The notes under the pieces are model-generated. The model ran no database searches and was not told the origin of the DNA. It saw only the letters and a program-made list of their open reading frames with translations. Positions 37,971 through 48,871 of a DNA stretch of 64,000 bases are shown here, one piece after another. A program made the position numbers and the translations under genes. This DNA comes from Nageia nagi (Eukaryota > Pinophyta). Where the stretch lies: positions 143,840,001 to 143,904,000 of the forward strand of contig JBITNC010000001.1 in NCBI GenBank assembly GCA_050084985.1, given 5' to 3'. Within the stretch, counting starts at the first letter, position 1. The number at the start of each line of letters is the position of its first letter.

Positions 37971-38804
37971 TGTTGCAATGAAAATTGAGCTGGAATATAG
38001 AATAAAATAAAATAAAAATTATTCTTCAATCTTCATTGAACCTCAAATTATATAACATAGATATACATTGTTGTAATTACAAAATGATATTCAATCTCAG
38101 TTCAAACTACAATTTGCCCTTATAAGGGACTTTTACAAATGTTATGTGCCAAAATAAGAGTATAAGATCTCCATTGTTTTTGGGTTGCTTGCTTCTCTTC
38201 TTGATGTAGACAACCTGTAAATCCTACACACATGCAAAATACAATAACATCAAAGCATCTATGTGTGACATTGTATTAAAATGAAACTAGCATAAAACAA
38301 TAAAATGAATGAGTTCACAAGATTTTAGTAGCATTACCCTACTTCAAAGTTGGGTTCAATTGGGTTCCATATTGCTTTGTATTAGCTTGTATTTATAGAT
38401 TTTTCAGGTGAGACATTCCAAGGTTGGAAAGGGGAAGTGAAGAGCCATCGTAAGTCATAACTGACCCCCTCTAGCCACCTCATCTTGGAAGACAAAGTGT
38501 TCTAACTTCCTTTTTGATTTTTTATTCGGTTGTTGTAGAGTCACCGGCGTTTATATGTCGAACGTCAGTGATCGCCTCAAAATGCCAACGTTTGATATGG
38601 AACGTCGGTGACTGGTTAACTATATTAAAAAGATCGCCTAACAAGCAAATTTCATCAAAAAGGGGCCATGTGACCACTCATTTTGCATGCACTCGATGAG
38701 AGCTATCCAATAATAGGGTTTCTAAACCTATTTTATGTTGTCACACCGAGTTATGATTATTCTAATGTTTACTTGGCTAAAGAGGGACATTTTAGGTGTC
38801 TACA
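37971..38804 (-). repeat. 3' LTR of the complete Tat element (834 bp)
   Basis: On the + strand it runs from TGTTGCAATGAAAATTGAGC to AGGTGTCTACA, so on the element's strand it starts TGTAGACACC and ends TTGCAACA. It contains the CGCCGGCG-type cluster at 38535-38620 and TATAAATA at 38390-38397 (minus). Confidence 0.95.
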
Positions 38805-38820
38805 TTTTGCCCCTTTTTTG
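38805..38820 (-). promoter_or_regulatory. Polypurine tract of the complete Tat element
   Basis: On the minus strand CAAAAAAGGGGCAAAA directly precedes the 3' LTR start TGTAGACACC. It is the plus-strand primer and is near-identical to the tract of copy 1 at 3998-4011. Confidence 0.85.
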
Positions 38821-39299
38821 AAATTATCAACCGAAAAATGTGATTGATGATTTCAAAAATATAGAATGGGAAGCTTTGTTGCTTGACTATTTATTATTGC
38901 CTTTTTACGATATAAGTTTTGACTCAATTTCTTAGGTGAATCAAACTTTTGATTTATCAAATTATGATAAAATGTGTTTTCTTTTTACATTTGATGTAAT
39001 TTTGAAAACAAATTTGCATATACCTTAGAAATAACTATTTTCAGTATGACAATGTGTTGAGCTTGTGTGACAATTGCATGACATTTTTGTTATGTCATTT
39101 TGTTTGTCTAAGCGCACATGTACCGTATAAGCCTTCCTTAGTATATGAGTTCTGATGGTGTTGTCCTTTGTCCTGACAACGGGGTTTCAAGATGATCTCA
39201 TGTAACAAAGATACATCACATTTTATCATTATTTGATTTTCTTGACCAATTTAAGGCTATCCCTGAGAAAAATTTAATGTTCTTAGGACTATTTCCAAA

Positions 39300-39420
39300 T
39301 GCAACATTTTACTTCCAATCACCGACATTTAGTTTCAATCATCGACGTTCATCTTTAAATCGCCAGTGTTTAGTAACAGTCACCGATGTTCGTATCTAGG
39401 TCGCTGGTCTGTGAAAAAGA
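39300..39420 (+). repeat. Iterated CG-palindrome cluster upstream of the antisense ORF
   Basis: Five variants of GTCGCCGGCGTT (for example ATCGCCAGTGTTTAG, GTCACCGATGTTCG, GTCGCTGG) stand about 20 bases apart between the polypurine tract and the start of the antisense ORF. A further group lies at 39770-39870, inside that ORF's presumed intron. Most CG sites have decayed to TG or CA. Confidence 0.6.
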
Positions 39421-39534
39421 AAAAGTTTTGTCCTTTTCTCATATGTTTCTTAGCTATCCCTTTCATTATTTATTAGGGCCATTTACCATTGTTGATTCGT
39501 CGATTTCTAGCAATTGATATTCAACATGTTCAAC

Positions 39535-41932
39535 ATGCCTCCACGTAGATGCTCCATCGGACGTTCTCGACCTATCCGGGAAGAGGTAGGGTTTTGTACT
39601 AACCTGTTTTCTTATTTTTTGCTTATAGTTTGTAATTTACCCATTTAATTTAAAAATCACAACCATGAATGTTATTAAAAAACTATTTTGGTAATTTGTA
39701 TAGGATAAACTTTGTAGATTAGGCTTTTATTTGTGTTTTTTTATGAAATTTTTCTTGTTTCCACCGCGGTCACCGACCTGAGCCAAGCAGCTAATAGAAA
39801 TGCCAGCATTTGAATGTCGAATGTCGACGATCAAGTGTTGAGGATTACAAACACTGATGTTTCAGTATGAAATGTTGTTTTTTCTCTTCTTTTTTTTAAC
39901 TAACTTTTAACATTATACAGGTTTGAGATGTTTTTGAGCCTCGAGGTAGATATCCCTCAATTTTATAGGAGGGCAGAGGTTTTCTGGATCCTATCGATCA
40001 TACCTTTTTCAGGTCCATTGGTTTTGGAGTGGGCCCATACATGGGTCGCATTCATTGGGACTATCCTCTGTTAGCTACATTATTAGATAGATGGGATGCA
40101 GTTACATGCACTTTTCATTTTCCAACAGGGGAGATGACTGTTACGATAGAGGATATACATAGATTATATAGACTCCCCATTCATGGATAGAGGATTTTAC
40201 TGTAGTTGATAGAGTAAAAGCTTTACCTACCATTTCTTATTTGTATGGAGCTGATCAGGTTAACACTATTATTTTTGAGATTCTATCAGGGGGCATCAAA
40301 TATTATCAGTATTGGCTAGAGGATCAGCAGAGAATAATTCAATTTTCATATTTGATGGGATTGGTTCAGTGCTATGCTCTCCCTGATACTAGTAGCAGGA
40401 GGTTTTCATGGTTGTTGTTGCCTATCATTGCAGATATGATATGAAATGGCACAGTGTACGCTTGGGCACCCATGTTATTGGCCCAAATTTATAAAGAGTT
40501 ATTCTTCTATTCATAGGGGCATAGGGCCTCTTTATCAGTCACCATTATGTTACAGGCATGGGTCTACGAGCATATTGTTGTGGCTCATCCTTTAGGATTA
40601 CCGATGCCTAGATTTGATAGCCACTTGGATTATGTGGCTGGTATAGTTAAATGGTGTGAGGACTATTATATTCACCCATTAGATGGAGTCTATCAAGATG
40701 TGGGCTATTACCACCACATGCTTAGTCACTTGATTCCCGATCAAGTGAGATTTAGGCCTTACCGCTCATATCCTATATGGAGAGAGCTCGCAGCTGAGCT
40801 TACTAGCATCTGACAGCCACATGTTTTGAGTGGTCATAGGGTAGATTTTTTGGAGTACTTTCATTTTGAGTGGGTGCACCATTAGTTCAGTTTGATTCAG
40901 GATGTGCCTACCCCAACAGTGCCATACCAGTGGGAGGGTACTATTTCAGTCGAGGGTGTACAGCCACTAGTTTATGCAGAGCCCGATCCTACTCAGGAGG
41001 AGAGACCATTAGAGGATGAAATTGGAGAGGATGATGTATAAGTGTCTAAGGCTTTCAGAGCTTAGTGGGAGGAGGGAGATGATGGTATAAAGGGTCAACA
41101 TGTGCATCGATGCATCGATGTTGCTGATGAGCCAGGTGTAGTAGCAGTAGATGGAGAGGTAGGCGAGGAGCCTACAGGAGTGATAGCTGCAGGAACTGAG
41201 ACTGCTAGTGAGGAGGTCATGGTGGATGCTCCTGAGGAGTTGGCTCCTAAGGAGGAGGCTACAGGTGTTGGTGAGGAGAGAGCTACCCTAGAGGGTATGC
41301 ACAGAGTCGAGGAGACTCCTACTACTTAGGTACCTAGCATTGATACTTTGCTAAGAGACATTTATGAGTTGAGACACCAGTTAGCACAGGCTCACTCACG
41401 TATGTATAGATATAGGGCTAAGTAGGATAGGTATAGACATGAGGGAGATGAGGCCTATTCTTCTCTATAGGGCATTCAGGCCCATCAGTTCGACATAGCA
41501 TCAGCTTCTAGGGGTAAGCCTTCAGTTGTCCATCATGGTATTTATCAGCAACAAGATTTTTATAGTAGTATAGTACAATCATGGCTGATAGGTGTTCTAA
41601 CTTTTACTCTAGGGGCTCAGTATCCTATACCTCTAGATAGTTATATACCTATATACATCTCAGCCTATCAAGTAGGTAGCAGTGTACAGGACACGGTTGG
41701 ATCACCTAGTGGGACCCAGAGGTCTCAAGCTCTTTCTAGTAGGAGTGGTACACCTTGGGCATCTCCTTTAGGGGCTGTTGGTTCAGTCAAGTTATGAGAG
41801 GCTCAGCATCCAGGTAGTCCTATAGGATCTGTAGGTACTACTCCTCTCGGTCAGAGCATCAGAGATACTGATAGATGGCAGAGATGACCTAGCAATCCTA
41901 GCAGACTAGGTAGTGGTTGGGGCAATTCATGA
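39535..41932 (+). pseudogene. Antisense ORF with a plant mobile domain (PMD)
   Basis: This ORF is read opposite to gag-pol between integrase and the 3' LTR. Exon 1 runs from ATG 39535 to 39585 (MPPRRCSIGRSRPIREE). GTAGGG opens a probable 335-bp intron that ends TATACAG at 39920. Exon 2 carries PMD features: CTFHFPTGEMTVTIEDIHRL near 40105, YYQYWLEDQQ, the hydrophobic core FSWLLLPIIADM near 40410 and IMLQAWVYEHIVV near 40540. Then come an acidic, Ala/Glu/Val-rich segment (41102-41329) and a Ser/Gly-rich tail ending near 41930. Defects are a TGA at the second codon of exon 2, a frameshift near 40187 and several stops. PMDs occur in plant transposable elements and in the host MAIN/MAIL1 family. 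The role in the element is unknown; the intron supports a separate antisense transcript. Confidence 0.8.
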
Positions 41933-42414
41933 GGATATTCTTTTCATGATGTTATCTTTCTATATGCTTATTGTACCCATGTAGTTTTATTTGATGATTT
42001 ATGAAGTTATGATTACTTTCATTTTATGTATGGATGGGTATGATGTGATGTTAGGTAGCTCATAATTATCTTTTAATTACTTGATGATGAATGGATGTTA
42101 ATGATATATGTAATTTCAAAATGTATGATGTATGATTTTGACTATGGAATGTATGATGTATAATTTTGAGGCTATCTTTTTATAATTTTCTAAATGATGA
42201 TAAAATATATATCAATAAATTAATTTGATTATGTTATAGATCCTCAAAAGTAATTTAATAATAAGTACGAATAAACAATGAATCTAACTTATAATTTTAA
42301 TAAGATAAGTTATTTAAGGACATAATTTTATTATATTTTCACGGAATCAGATGCATCATTTTCTGCACTTGGCAATTTTACAATAGACATAATGAGATGA
42401 CAAACTAATGAATT

Positions 42415-42808
42415 ATGGATACATATGAACATTAACTTTATCTTGGTCAGGGGAACAATAAATAATCATTCTTATCCTTTCCAAAGAAAAGCAATTTTAA
42501 TAATGTTCAAAGGTAATGGATAATAGTAAAATGGATTGACATGACATACTAGTGACCTAATGGATGCATATGAACATTAACTTTATCTTGGTTAGGGGAA
42601 CAATAAATAATCATTCTTATCCTTTCCAAAGAAAAGAATTTTAATAATGTTCAAATGTAATGGATAATAGTAAAATGGATTGACATGACACACTAGTGAC
42701 CTAATGGATGCATATGAACATTAACTTTATCTTGGTCAGGGGAACAATAAATAATCATTCTTATCCTTTCCAAAGAAAATCAATTTTAATAATGTTCAAA
42801 GGTAATGA
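42415..42808 (-). repeat. About 144-bp tandem repeat, 2.7 copies
   Basis: Units start ATGGATACATATGAACATTA at 42415, and ATGGATGCATATGAACATTA at 42560 and 42704. The third stops after TTCAAAGGTAATG. Copies are very similar, so the array is younger than most of the surrounding decay. It lies between the two convergent extra ORFs. Tandem repeats in this part of Tat elements are a known seed of satellite DNA. Confidence 0.9.
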
Positions 42809-43224
42809 TATTCTTGAATGATTTAACAAAATGACACAAATGGTTCTTAACACAAACAACATTCAACTTATGACAAAAGATTAGGTGATTTTAGCTTAAC
42901 GACCAAGTTATTATAACATCTACCTTATCTTTCTTTATTTCCAGATCTAATAACCTAAGATGATATCAAACAATATTGTTATATGTTGATAAGAGAATCT
43001 AAAAACTCCAGTGTGTGCAGTGAGATTCATTTCCCTTCTTAGATCATTTGAGATGAAATATCCTAGAGACATTAATAAGCTAGTCTATCCATATGAAACG
43101 TATAGAGGTCCATAGGAAAGAAGGTCGCTAACCAAAATGGACATATCGCCACTCGTAAGGTATGCCCCATTGCCAGACAAGCATCCATAGCCCCGATGAG
43201 GATTAACCCCTTAATCTCGCTATA

Positions 43225-43314
43225 ACCCAAGAATCTTTGTAGCACTTTTTTTTGTCATCTCTTTTCTCTTTCTTCTTCTTTTTTTTTTTTTTTACTATCA
43301 AATGATTCTTGGGT
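43225..43314 (-). repeat. Hairpin with polypurine loop, second copy
   Basis: ACCCAAGAATC (43225-43235) pairs with GATTCTTGGGT (43304-43314). The loop is pyrimidine-rich on + and purine-rich on the element's strand. It is homologous to 121-248, although the loop lengths differ. Confidence 0.7.
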
Positions 43315-43729
43315 TCAAGATGAAGCGAATAATAGGATAGACACATAAATTTCACTCTTAATGCCTCTTAGAATGATTTCATTCAAATTCTCTTCAAATT
43401 TTTTAATGTTATAAGTGTTTGGAGTTTATGGATTTTCCTTCAAACACAAACTTTATGTTTTTCTATCATCTATGGTATATCATTTCTTTATGAAAGAAAA
43501 GATAAAGTGAATGTGGTGATAACAAGGAGATTATTCTAAAATGACCTTTTCACACATTACACATTTACTGGATAACCACTTTTAAAATGACATGCAACAT
43601 GTACTTACATCATACAAGGGCAGGGCACCCTATTGCCAAGTGACCTCTAGGTGTTTCCATCTAGGTAGATTTTATAATTTTATAATTTATGTATTTTATA
43701 TTCTCCAAATTTTTAGGGTTTTATAATTT

Positions 43730-43732
<3 letters not shown>

Positions 43733-43765
<33 letters not shown>
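43733..43765. repeat. TA dinucleotide run
   Basis: About 16 TA units, flanked by related TTTAGGATTTTATAATTTTTC sequences on both sides, which suggests a small duplication around the run. It lies just past the stop of the 392-aa ORF. Confidence 0.9.
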
Positions 43766-43768
<3 letters not shown>

Positions 43769-43797
43769 GGATTTTATAATTTTTCTTGGGAATCTAT

Positions 43798-44976
43798 TCA
43801 GGATGCGTTCAAATCGAGTTTGAACTGCCTTAGGATTAAATGAGCAATGTGTTGAACTAAAAAAAAACTAAAATCTAATATCACTTGATTATGATAAATT
43901 TTAGGAACACAATAATCTAAGTGTTTGAAAGTTACGGTTTGAGTGATTGAGATGATTCGTTCTTGATATCTTAAAGTCAAGTTGTGAGTATAATCAATTA
44001 TGATTTTAGGCTTTTCTGTGGGCCATAGGAGACAGAAATATATCATTAGATCGTATTCTGATTTAGGAGAACACCATAATTCAAATGCATCGATACAAAT
44101 AATAGCTTGATATCCATTGGCTTTGACATCCCAACCGTAAGATTCACGTGTATCATAGAATGTCAAGGCCAATTTTTGTTGAATTTCAATAGGCATGGAA
44201 AAGATGTTTGAATATAAAGAAGTAGGAATGTTACAAATAATTTTCATAAACAGATCTTTATCATACCTACTTTCGAACCCAGGAAGATAATTGCCATTAT
44301 TCTGTACTCTATGTCCTTTTGATAATTTTTCAATAATCTCATTTCTAACTCTTATTTGATTTATCGTTGTAAGTTCAACAATACGACAAGTTTGCTTTTT
44401 CTCTAATCTTCGTTGCCAAATTGTATGTCGCATTTGCATGCAAGAAAATCTATGAATTTGCCTATAATATTGTTGTGATGTTCTAGGAGGAAAAGCCACA
44501 AAAGCATTTAAAAAGTCATAACTCACCCTTTTATGAGGCAAATAAGGTAAAAGTTCATCCATCCATTCCAAGTTTTTAGTTAATTGTTCAAAGCAGTTCA
44601 TCCTAGCTAAAAGGAGTGAAGGCTTCATTAATTGACACCTTATGTTGATCCTCGGCATTCCATAAGGCCATTGTAGACAAAAGGCCATTATTTCTTGTGA
44701 TATTCGTTCCATATGTGTGAAATAAATTTGTGGGCCTAAATTAATATAGGCTTCATATCTAAAGAAAGTGACTTCCCAACCAGTATTCCTACCACAAAAC
44801 ATATTATATGTTCTTTCATATTGCTCATCAATAGTCAACCATAAATAATTCAAGAGATCCATATCAAATTTATGTTTCAAATATGTTAATGCGAAGTCAC
44901 CTGAATATCTAGGTGGTGGAAATCGTACTTGTGGTTGCACGAAGCTACCTTCAGCAGATTCCTTTGCCAGATTCAT
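43798..44976 (-). CDS. Intact 392-aa extra ORF downstream of integrase, unknown function
   Basis: An uninterrupted sense-strand frame starting 113 bases after the pol stop (45090). It is the longest open frame in the window apart from repeat artefacts. The protein has an internal duplication. GWEVTFFRYEAYI (66-78) and EIMAFCLQWPYGMPRINI (95-112) correspond to GWDVKANGYQAII (281-293) and DLMIYFCLLWPTEKPKIII (309-327), with the same inner spacing and an offset of about 215. The middle (145-220) is rich in Arg, Gln and Lys. No signal peptide, clear membrane span or nuclease motif is seen. It is not like the plant mobile domain ORF. Plant gypsy elements, the Tat lineage in particular, often carry extra ORFs of unknown role here. 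The intact frame could be chance or selection. Confidence 0.75.
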   Translation of the reverse strand: MNLAKESAEGSFVQPQVRFPPPRYSGDFALTYLKHKFDMDLLNYLWLTIDEQYERTYNMFCGRNTGWEVTFFRYEAYINLGPQIYFTHMERISQEIMAFCLQWPYGMPRINIRCQLMKPSLLLARMNCFEQLTKNLEWMDELLPYLPHKRVSYDFLNAFVAFPPRTSQQYYRQIHRFSCMQMRHTIWQRRLEKKQTCRIVELTTINQIRVRNEIIEKLSKGHRVQNNGNYLPGFESRYDKDLFMKIICNIPTSLYSNIFSMPIEIQQKLALTFYDTRESYGWDVKANGYQAIICIDAFELWCSPKSEYDLMIYFCLLWPTEKPKIIIDYTHNLTLRYQERIISITQTVTFKHLDYCVPKIYHNQVILDFSFFLVQHIAHLILRQFKLDLNAS

Positions 44977-45089
44977 CTTTTTATTTTAATCATTAACACT
45001 TGACAAATATTAATATTTTTATTTATTTATTGTTTTAATAATAAAATAAAACAAAGGAAAACTAATATACACTTTTCCCTTCTTTTTTT

Positions 45090-46289
45090 TTATGTATAGA
45101 AGGGTCGGAGATGCATGATATTTATAGGTTCATGCTCTTCATTTCCTTCTAAATCTGATAAATGATAAGTTCCCTTACCAAATTTTTTCTTAATGATGTA
45201 TGGTCCTAACCAATTTGGAGCAAACTTATCTCTAAGCTGTTATTCTAGTTGTGAAGTTTGTTGATTTTCTTTTAATACCAAATCACCTATTTTGAATTCA
45301 CAAATTAGAGCCCTTTTATCAAAAGCTCATTTTATCCTCCTCTGATAAACATGCATGTGCTCTAAAGTGTTAATACATTTTTCATCTAAAAGCAATAACT
45401 GATCTAAGCGAGTTTGTCTTGCTTCCTCGTCAGCATTTTGCTCACTTAAATTTACTCTAAGGGATGGTATCTCAAGTTCTATGGGTAAGATGGCTTCTGT
45501 TCCATATACTAAAGAGAATGGTGTTGCCCCAATGGGAGTGCATATACTGGTACGATAAGTCCATAAGGCTTTTGGTATTTGCATATGCCAATCTTTATGA
45601 GAATCATTTACTATTTTTGCTAAGATGTTCCGAATAGTTTTATTAGTAGCCTCTACCTGTCCATTACCTTGTGGATAATACGGAGTGAAAAAACTTTGTT
45701 TAATTTTATACTTGTCACATATATGTTTTACATCCTTATTTTTAAAATTCTTTCCATTATCCATAATTAATTGGTTCGGTATACCGAATCTACATATAAT
45801 ATAGTTTTCTATAAATTCAGCAATTTGTGCACCTGTGGTGGAAGTCATGGGAATAGCCTCTACCCATTTAGTAAAATATTTAGTTGCTATAATGATGAAC
45901 TTGTGTCCACCAGTAGATGTAGGTGTAATTTGTCCTATTAAATCTAAGGCCCATTTAGAGAATGGCCAAAGTGATTGTATAGGATGTAGCTCTTAAGATG
46001 GTTGTGAAAATAAATGAGCTTATTGTTGACATTTAAAGCACTTTTTAACATATTCACAACAATCTTTTTCCATAGTAGGCCAGTAATACCCCATCTGTAT
46101 TAATCGCTTTACAATTGCAACACCATTAAAATGTCCTCCGCATACTCCATCATGGGCGGAGGATACAGCTTTTTTACTATCATTCCATTCAAGACATCTA
46201 AGTAATATACCATTTAAATTTCATTAATGTAAGATATCCCCTATCAAGCAATATTTAGTTGCTTTAATTTTAAACGCTCATCATGCTGA
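45090..46289 (-). pseudogene. Tat integrase
   Basis: Integrase inserts the cDNA into the genome. The zinc domain reads AHDGVCGGHFNGVAIVKRL, then YYWPTMEKDCCEYVKKCFKC, so the H..H..C..C set is present. The core has the first Asp in KWALDLIGQI, the second in LIMDNGKNF and the Glu in GNGQVEATNK, 36 residues later. It is a complete D,D-35-E triad in the readable frame. The C-terminal part (KFAPNWLGPYIIKKKFGKGT) ends at TAA 45090-45092, and there is no chromodomain, as expected for Tat. Stops interrupt at CQQ*AHLF, PS*ELHP, at 45327 and at QLE*QLR. It shares one frame with both RNase H domains. Confidence 0.9.
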
Positions 46290-46853
46290 TTTATTAAGGT
46301 TTACAGGAAGGGTTCCAAATTTTAAAAAGTCTATCAATTCCTGGTACCAATTATCTTTATCCGTTACGTCAATATTTAATACACTTTGTTCTTCATCTTC
46401 CTGTTGTAATGATGATTGAGACAATTGAATTATTTCAACTTGAATTGAAGATTTTTTAGGATCTTCTGGGATAAGAGATCCAATAGAAGCCATAGCATCT
46501 ACAAATCTATTAGATGATCTCGGTGCCGCTTCTATACTAAATTGATCAAAAGATTTTAATAATTCCTCAACTAATACTTTATACTTTTGAAGTAAAGGTT
46601 CTCTACATTGATAGACTCCTTTCACTTGATTTACGATGAGTAAAGAATCTCCAATAATCTTAATTCTTTTGATTTTTAATTTAATAGCGGTTCTCAATGC
46701 TAATATCAAAGCTTCGTATTCTGCATTATTATTAGTACAAGGAAATTTAAGTTTAAATGAATATGGTATAGGGATTCCTTACGGTGTTATAAATACAACA
46801 CCTACTCCACCACCTTGTTCACATCAAGAACCATCAAAGTGTATTGTCATATC
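46281..46853 (-). pseudogene. Second, archaeal-type RNase H (aRNH) domain
   Basis: A second RNase H after the normal one is the hallmark of the Tat lineage. WDMTIHFDGS (first catalytic Asp) is followed by a Gly/Val-rich strand, then FPCTNNNAEYEALILALRTA with the catalytic Glu, IIGDSLLIVNQVKG with the next Asp, and APRSSNRFVDAMAS with the last. All four acidic positions can be seen. Stops at 46824-46826 (TGA just after FDGS) and 46779-46781 (TAA) break it. The domain is thought to help remove RNA and primer during reverse transcription. Confidence 0.9.
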
Positions 46854-47640
46854 CCACTCGTCTTCAGGTTCTACAGGTATTTCAATTTCATCTAGTTGAA
46901 ATATCCCGTCATCGGGTAATTCAATAACAAGTGGTTTATTATCTTGTAACAGAACATCAGCGAGATAGTCAGCAATTACTTGTCCTTTTATTAATTTTTT
47001 TCCAATAAAATGCAAATCAAATTCAATTAGGTGCATTATCCACTTTGCAGTTCTTGAATTTTGATAGGTTTTATTCATCATATATTTCAACGGATCCACT
47101 TTAGAGATGACATACGTTGTATGATTTAGCATGTAATGTCGAAGTTTTTTAGTAGCGAAAATGATAGCAAGACATAATTTTTCCAAATATATATATTTAA
47201 TCTCATAGCTCACAAGTGTTCTACTAAGGTAATATATAGCTTGCTCTTTATTATGTTCATTCTTCTGAGCAAGCATTGTTCCTAAGGTAGTTTTAGTAGC
47301 AGAAATGGATAACAGAAAGGGTATATCTCTTCTTGGTGGACTTAATACAGGAGGAGATAATAAATATCTTTTAATTTCCTTGAAAGCATCTTGTTGCTCT
47401 TTACCCCAATGATATTCTGTCCCCTTTTTTAATAATTTTGTAAACAGTTTGCATTTATCCGAAAGTTGAGCTATAAACCTTCTGATGGCTTGTAACTTAC
47501 CTTGTAAACTCTATAATTGTTTAAGATTCGCAAGAGGTGGCATGTCTATGACTGCCTTCACTTTATTAGGATCTATTTCAATTCCTCATCGAGACACAAC
47601 AAATCCTAATAGTTTTCCCGAAGTTACACCAAAAACACAC
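46854..47640 (-). pseudogene. RT connection and RNase H domain
   Basis: After a one-base shift near 47640 the frame runs through the RT thumb: LLGFVVSR, then a TGA, then GIEIDPNKVKAV. The RNase H domain follows, with AIYYLSRTLVSYEIKY, EKLCLAIIFATKKLRHYML, DPLKYMMNK and EFDLHFIGKKLIKGQVIADY. This domain degrades the RNA strand of the hybrid. Besides the TGA in the thumb there is a stop near 47513. The frame then continues into the second RNase H. Confidence 0.85.
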
Positions 47641-48871
47641 TTTTTGGATTTAATCTTACTTTATGTTCTAATAATCTATCCAAGATTTTAATCAAGTCCT
47701 TTCCATGATCTATTCGATGTTTAGATCTAACCAACAAATCATCAACATAATCTTCTACTATGTCATGCATATAATCATGGAATATATAAGTCATAGCCCT
47801 TTGATAAGTTGCCCCAGCATTCTTTAATCCAAAAGGCATAACCTTATAACAAAAGGTACCCCAAGGTGTTATAAAAGCCATCTTATGTTGATCTTCAGTA
47901 GCTATTTTTATTTGATTATAACCAGAAAAGTTGTCCATTAATGATAGCATATCATGTCCTATTGTCGAATCTACCAAGCTATCAATGCTAGGTAGAGGGA
48001 AATCATCTTTAGGGCAAGCTTTATTAAGATCATGAAAATCTATGCATATTCGTATTTTTCCACTTGGTTTTTTCACAGGTACCATATTAGATATCCAATC
48101 CAAATAATCTATAGGTTATATAAATTTGGCTTCTAGTAATTTCTAAAGTTCTTCTTTTACCATTAATGCTATAGTAGGATGCATTTTACGTAATTTCTGT
48201 TTAACTAGTTTAGCATCAGATTTTAAGGCTAAATTATGCACTACTAGTTTAGGGTCTATTCCAGGCATGTCCATATATGACCATGCGAATACCTTTTCTC
48301 ATTCCTTTAATAAGGTTATAATCTCTTCTCGTTCAATCTTTGTGAGATTTTCTCCTAATTGAATTATTTTAGGATTCTGAAAATCTTTACTAATATTTAT
48401 TTCTAAGACCTTTTCAGTAAGCAGATGCGACCCTTCTAATTGATTCGATACTGGTATCCAACCATTATCGTTAACGCTATACTCTTCATCACATTCTTGA
48501 ATTTGCTCATTCATGCATACTTGATCTTTATAGGAATCAAATATGTAATCTATGTTTTTGAATTCATGTACCAAAGGATTGGGTGATATAAGAGAGAAAT
48601 CGGCAATTATTTCGTCTATAGGAGTATCGGCTATTATTTTGATTAAATTTTGATTTTCGTTGGCTTCATCTATTTGTTCATTATCTTGATCTTCAACATC
48701 ATTCTCTTTTATTATAACCATATTTACCGATGGTATATCGAAACATGGACTGATTGATGATTCGACATTTCTATTTATTTTTTCTTGTATATCACTTGGT
48801 GAGCACGAATGGTTCCAGGGTGGCTCAATATTATTTATGAAGAGCACTTTGACCCCTTCTAAGACATCCAT
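47624..48871 (-). pseudogene. Tat reverse transcriptase
   Basis: The first part (48871-48299) is an acidic linker leading to GENLTKIEREEIITLLKE. After a TGA at 48299-48301 comes the RT entry VFAWSYMDMPGIDPKLVVHN. The core has MVPVKKPSGKIRICIDFHDL, then LMDNFSGYNQI with the first catalytic Asp near 47935, and the YVDD box at 47749-47738. A stop at 48116-48118 lies just before the core, and the frame is lost near 47640. In ancestral copies this would be a gag-pol polyprotein. Confidence 0.9.
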
